From positions 1-50,476 of the forward strand of contig JBKDBG010000111.1 of NCBI GenBank assembly GCA_046314755.1: 50,476 nt of DNA, given 5' to 3'. Source of the DNA: UBA6183 sp046314755 (GTDB lineage Bacteria; Bacteroidota; Bacteroidia; UKL13-3). Within the stretch, counting starts at the first letter, position 1, and each line of letters begins with the position of its first letter. A program made the translations under genes and the position numbers. The notes under the pieces are model-generated. The model ran no database searches, was not told the origin of the DNA, and was given only the letters and a program-made list of their open reading frames with translations. Shown here in pieces: positions 49,397-50,476 of the stretch.

Positions 49397-50476
49397 ATGA
49401 AAGTTATGAAGCAAATTATTTTCATTGCATGCATGTGTGTTACCATTAGCACATTTGCTCAGAATGAAGCTGATATCTTACGTTATTCGCAACAATACAC
49501 TTTAGGAACAGCACGTTCCCTTGGTGCAGGTGGCGCATTTGGCGCAACCGGTGCGGATTATTCCTCATCTTTAATTAATCCTGCCGGGTTAGGTTTTTAC
49601 CGCAGAAGTGAGCTTCACCTTTCCATGGCACTTACCGCAAACGTGGCTGATGCCAATTATTTGGGCTCAACTACTTTTGATAGAAGAACCAATTTTAATA
49701 TTCCTACTTTTGGTTTTGTATTGTCAAAAATGAATTCCGGCTTAAATGGAGATGCTACCGATGGAATTGTTGGATTTAATTTTGCTTTTGGTCATCACCG
49801 TTCGAATGATTTTCAACAAAACTTATTTATTGAAGGCAACAATAATAGAAGCAGCATTACTGATTTTTATGTGCAACAATCAAACGGGATAGATTACAGA
49901 GACATCACCGCTTCGGGAACTGAATCTAATTTTTCCAATTTGGCTTGGCGTGGTTATTTAACCGATACATTTGACAACAGTGCTTCTTATTATTCACCTT
50001 GGTTTTATGGTGATAATAATGGGTATAACTTGCTTCAAACCTACCAAATCACCAGAAGGGGTTCAACCGATGAGTTTAATATTTCAGGTTCAATGAATAT
50101 TGGCAATACACTTTTTTTGGGTGCCGGATTAGTAATGATGGAAGTAAGGCAACAATATAAAGCAGTGTTTACAGAGAGTGATCCCGACAGAACTGTGAAC
50201 AACTCATTAGGCAGCACTTACCGATACAGCAGTTTAACCACTGAAATAAATACCGAAGGAAGTGGAATTGCGGGAAGATTTGGTGTAATATTTCGTCCGG
50301 TTGATGCTTTTCGATTGGGATTATCTGCTCAAACTCCTGCTCGCATAGCACTTACTGATAAATACAAGTACATTCTTGAAAGTGATATTGACTATCCAGG
50401 AATTGGCTATAACAGCGTAATCGGTCCGGAGGAACAAATGGACTATGAATTAATTACTCCTGCAAGGTATACGTTG
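49397..50476 (+). CDS. FadL/OmpP1-type outer-membrane protein, cut by the window edge
   Basis: The frame from the ATG at 49397 stays open to the last base, 360 codons. A signal peptide ends in STFAQ near residue 20. Then comes YTLGTARSLGAGGAFGATGADYSSSLINPAGLGFYRRSE, the N-terminal hatch signature of the FadL/OmpP1 (hemin-receptor-like) family in Bacteroidota, followed by barrel strands such as VGFNFAFGHHR, FNISGSMNIGNTLFLGAGLVMMEV and GRFGVIFRPVDAFRLGLSAQTPA. It probably transports hydrophobic compounds across the outer membrane. It follows the lipoprotein gene by 22 bases and is likely co-transcribed. A downstream ATG at 49406 is the alternative start. Confidence 0.85.
   Translation, partial: MKVMKQIIFIACMCVTISTFAQNEADILRYSQQYTLGTARSLGAGGAFGATGADYSSSLINPAGLGFYRRSELHLSMALTANVADANYLGSTTFDRRTNFNIPTFGFVLSKMNSGLNGDATDGIVGFNFAFGHHRSNDFQQNLFIEGNNNRSSITDFYVQQSNGIDYRDITASGTESNFSNLAWRGYLTDTFDNSASYYSPWFYGDNNGYNLLQTYQITRRGSTDEFNISGSMNIGNTLFLGAGLVMMEVRQQYKAVFTESDPDRTVNNSLGSTYRYSSLTTEINTEGSGIAGRFGVIFRPVDAFRLGLSAQTPARIALTDKYKYILESDIDYPGIGYNSVIGPEEQMDYELITPARYTL

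Noticed and set aside
1..50476. Mobile elements, prophage, toxin-antitoxin or defence systems
   Set aside because: No transposase, integrase, phage structural gene, restriction or nuclease cluster was seen; RecQ and the MFS protein sit in ordinary operons.

Overview
The window is chromosomal, AT-rich DNA from a member of the Bacteroidota. The evidence is a PorV/PorQ-family protein, two large secreted proteins with type IX secretion (T9SS) C-terminal sorting domains, a MurF-alanine racemase fusion, DUF349 and bifunctional-nuclease proteins, a short eukaryote/archaeal-type prolyl-tRNA synthetase, and promoters with the Bacteroidota -7 element TAnnTTTG instead of a sigma70 -10/-35 pair. I would not place it below phylum. 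I saw no tRNA, rRNA, CRISPR array, insertion sequence, phage gene or integrase. It reads as core genome in small operons that often face each other with no spacer.

Layout. 1-2.5 kb (minus): the start of a secreted protein, a PorV/PorQ-like outer-membrane protein, an AcpH-like protein, a 49-aa secreted peptide, then a Lys/Ala-repeat histone H1-like gene with its own promoter and terminator. 2.5-3.1 kb: a non-coding AT-rich gap. 3.1-7.2 kb (plus): cinA, an RhlE-type DEAD-box helicase, a lipoylated E2 acyltransferase. 7.2-8.7 kb (minus): a polytopic membrane protein. 8.7-13.2 kb (plus): kdsB, pyrG, yidC. 13.4-14.5 kb (minus): an Nfu-type Fe-S carrier and recX. 14.6-18.3 kb (plus): an MFS transporter and murF-alr. 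18.3-19.8 kb (minus): an alkylation-repair pair, an AlkC-like glycosylase and an alkyltransferase-like protein whose catalytic motif reads PFWR instead of PCHR. 19.9-21.8 kb (plus): a BFN/UVR protein and a NupC-type transporter. 21.8-26.6 kb (minus): a 58-aa lipoprotein, a T9SS cargo protein, a methyltransferase and a five-repeat DUF349 protein. 26.8-27.7 kb (plus): HMG-CoA lyase. 27.7-32.4 kb (minus): two glycosyltransferases, recQ and a LolD-type ABC ATPase interrupted by an in-frame TAA. 32.6-33.8 kb (plus): sucC. 33.9-36.6 kb: a LuxE-like protein (minus), a lipoprotein (plus), a small basic/acidic protein (minus) and a histone-deacetylase-like amidohydrolase (minus). 36.8-39.7 kb (plus): the three-gene proton-translocating transhydrogenase operon. 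39.7-41.1 kb (minus): a secreted esterase and a lipoprotein. 41.2-45.7 kb (plus): a giant beta-helix T9SS cargo protein and folA. 45.7-47.9 kb (minus): a hypothetical protein and proS. 48.0-end (plus): a Trp/Gly/Asn-rich lipoprotein and a truncated FadL-like outer-membrane protein.

Functionally the window covers envelope building (KdsB, YidC, MurF-Alr, LolD, lipoproteins, T9SS cargo), nucleotide and energy metabolism (PyrG, FolA, NupC, SucC, E2, PntAA/AB/B), and genome upkeep (RecQ, RecX, AlkC/ATL-like, BFN). The points most worth following up are the interrupted lolD, the AlkC/PFWR repair pair, the two small DNA-binding-like proteins that share an identical -7 box, the paired inverted repeats in the pnt operon, and the back-to-back non-ATG starts of recX and the MFS gene. 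I did not find a clearly new multi-gene system.
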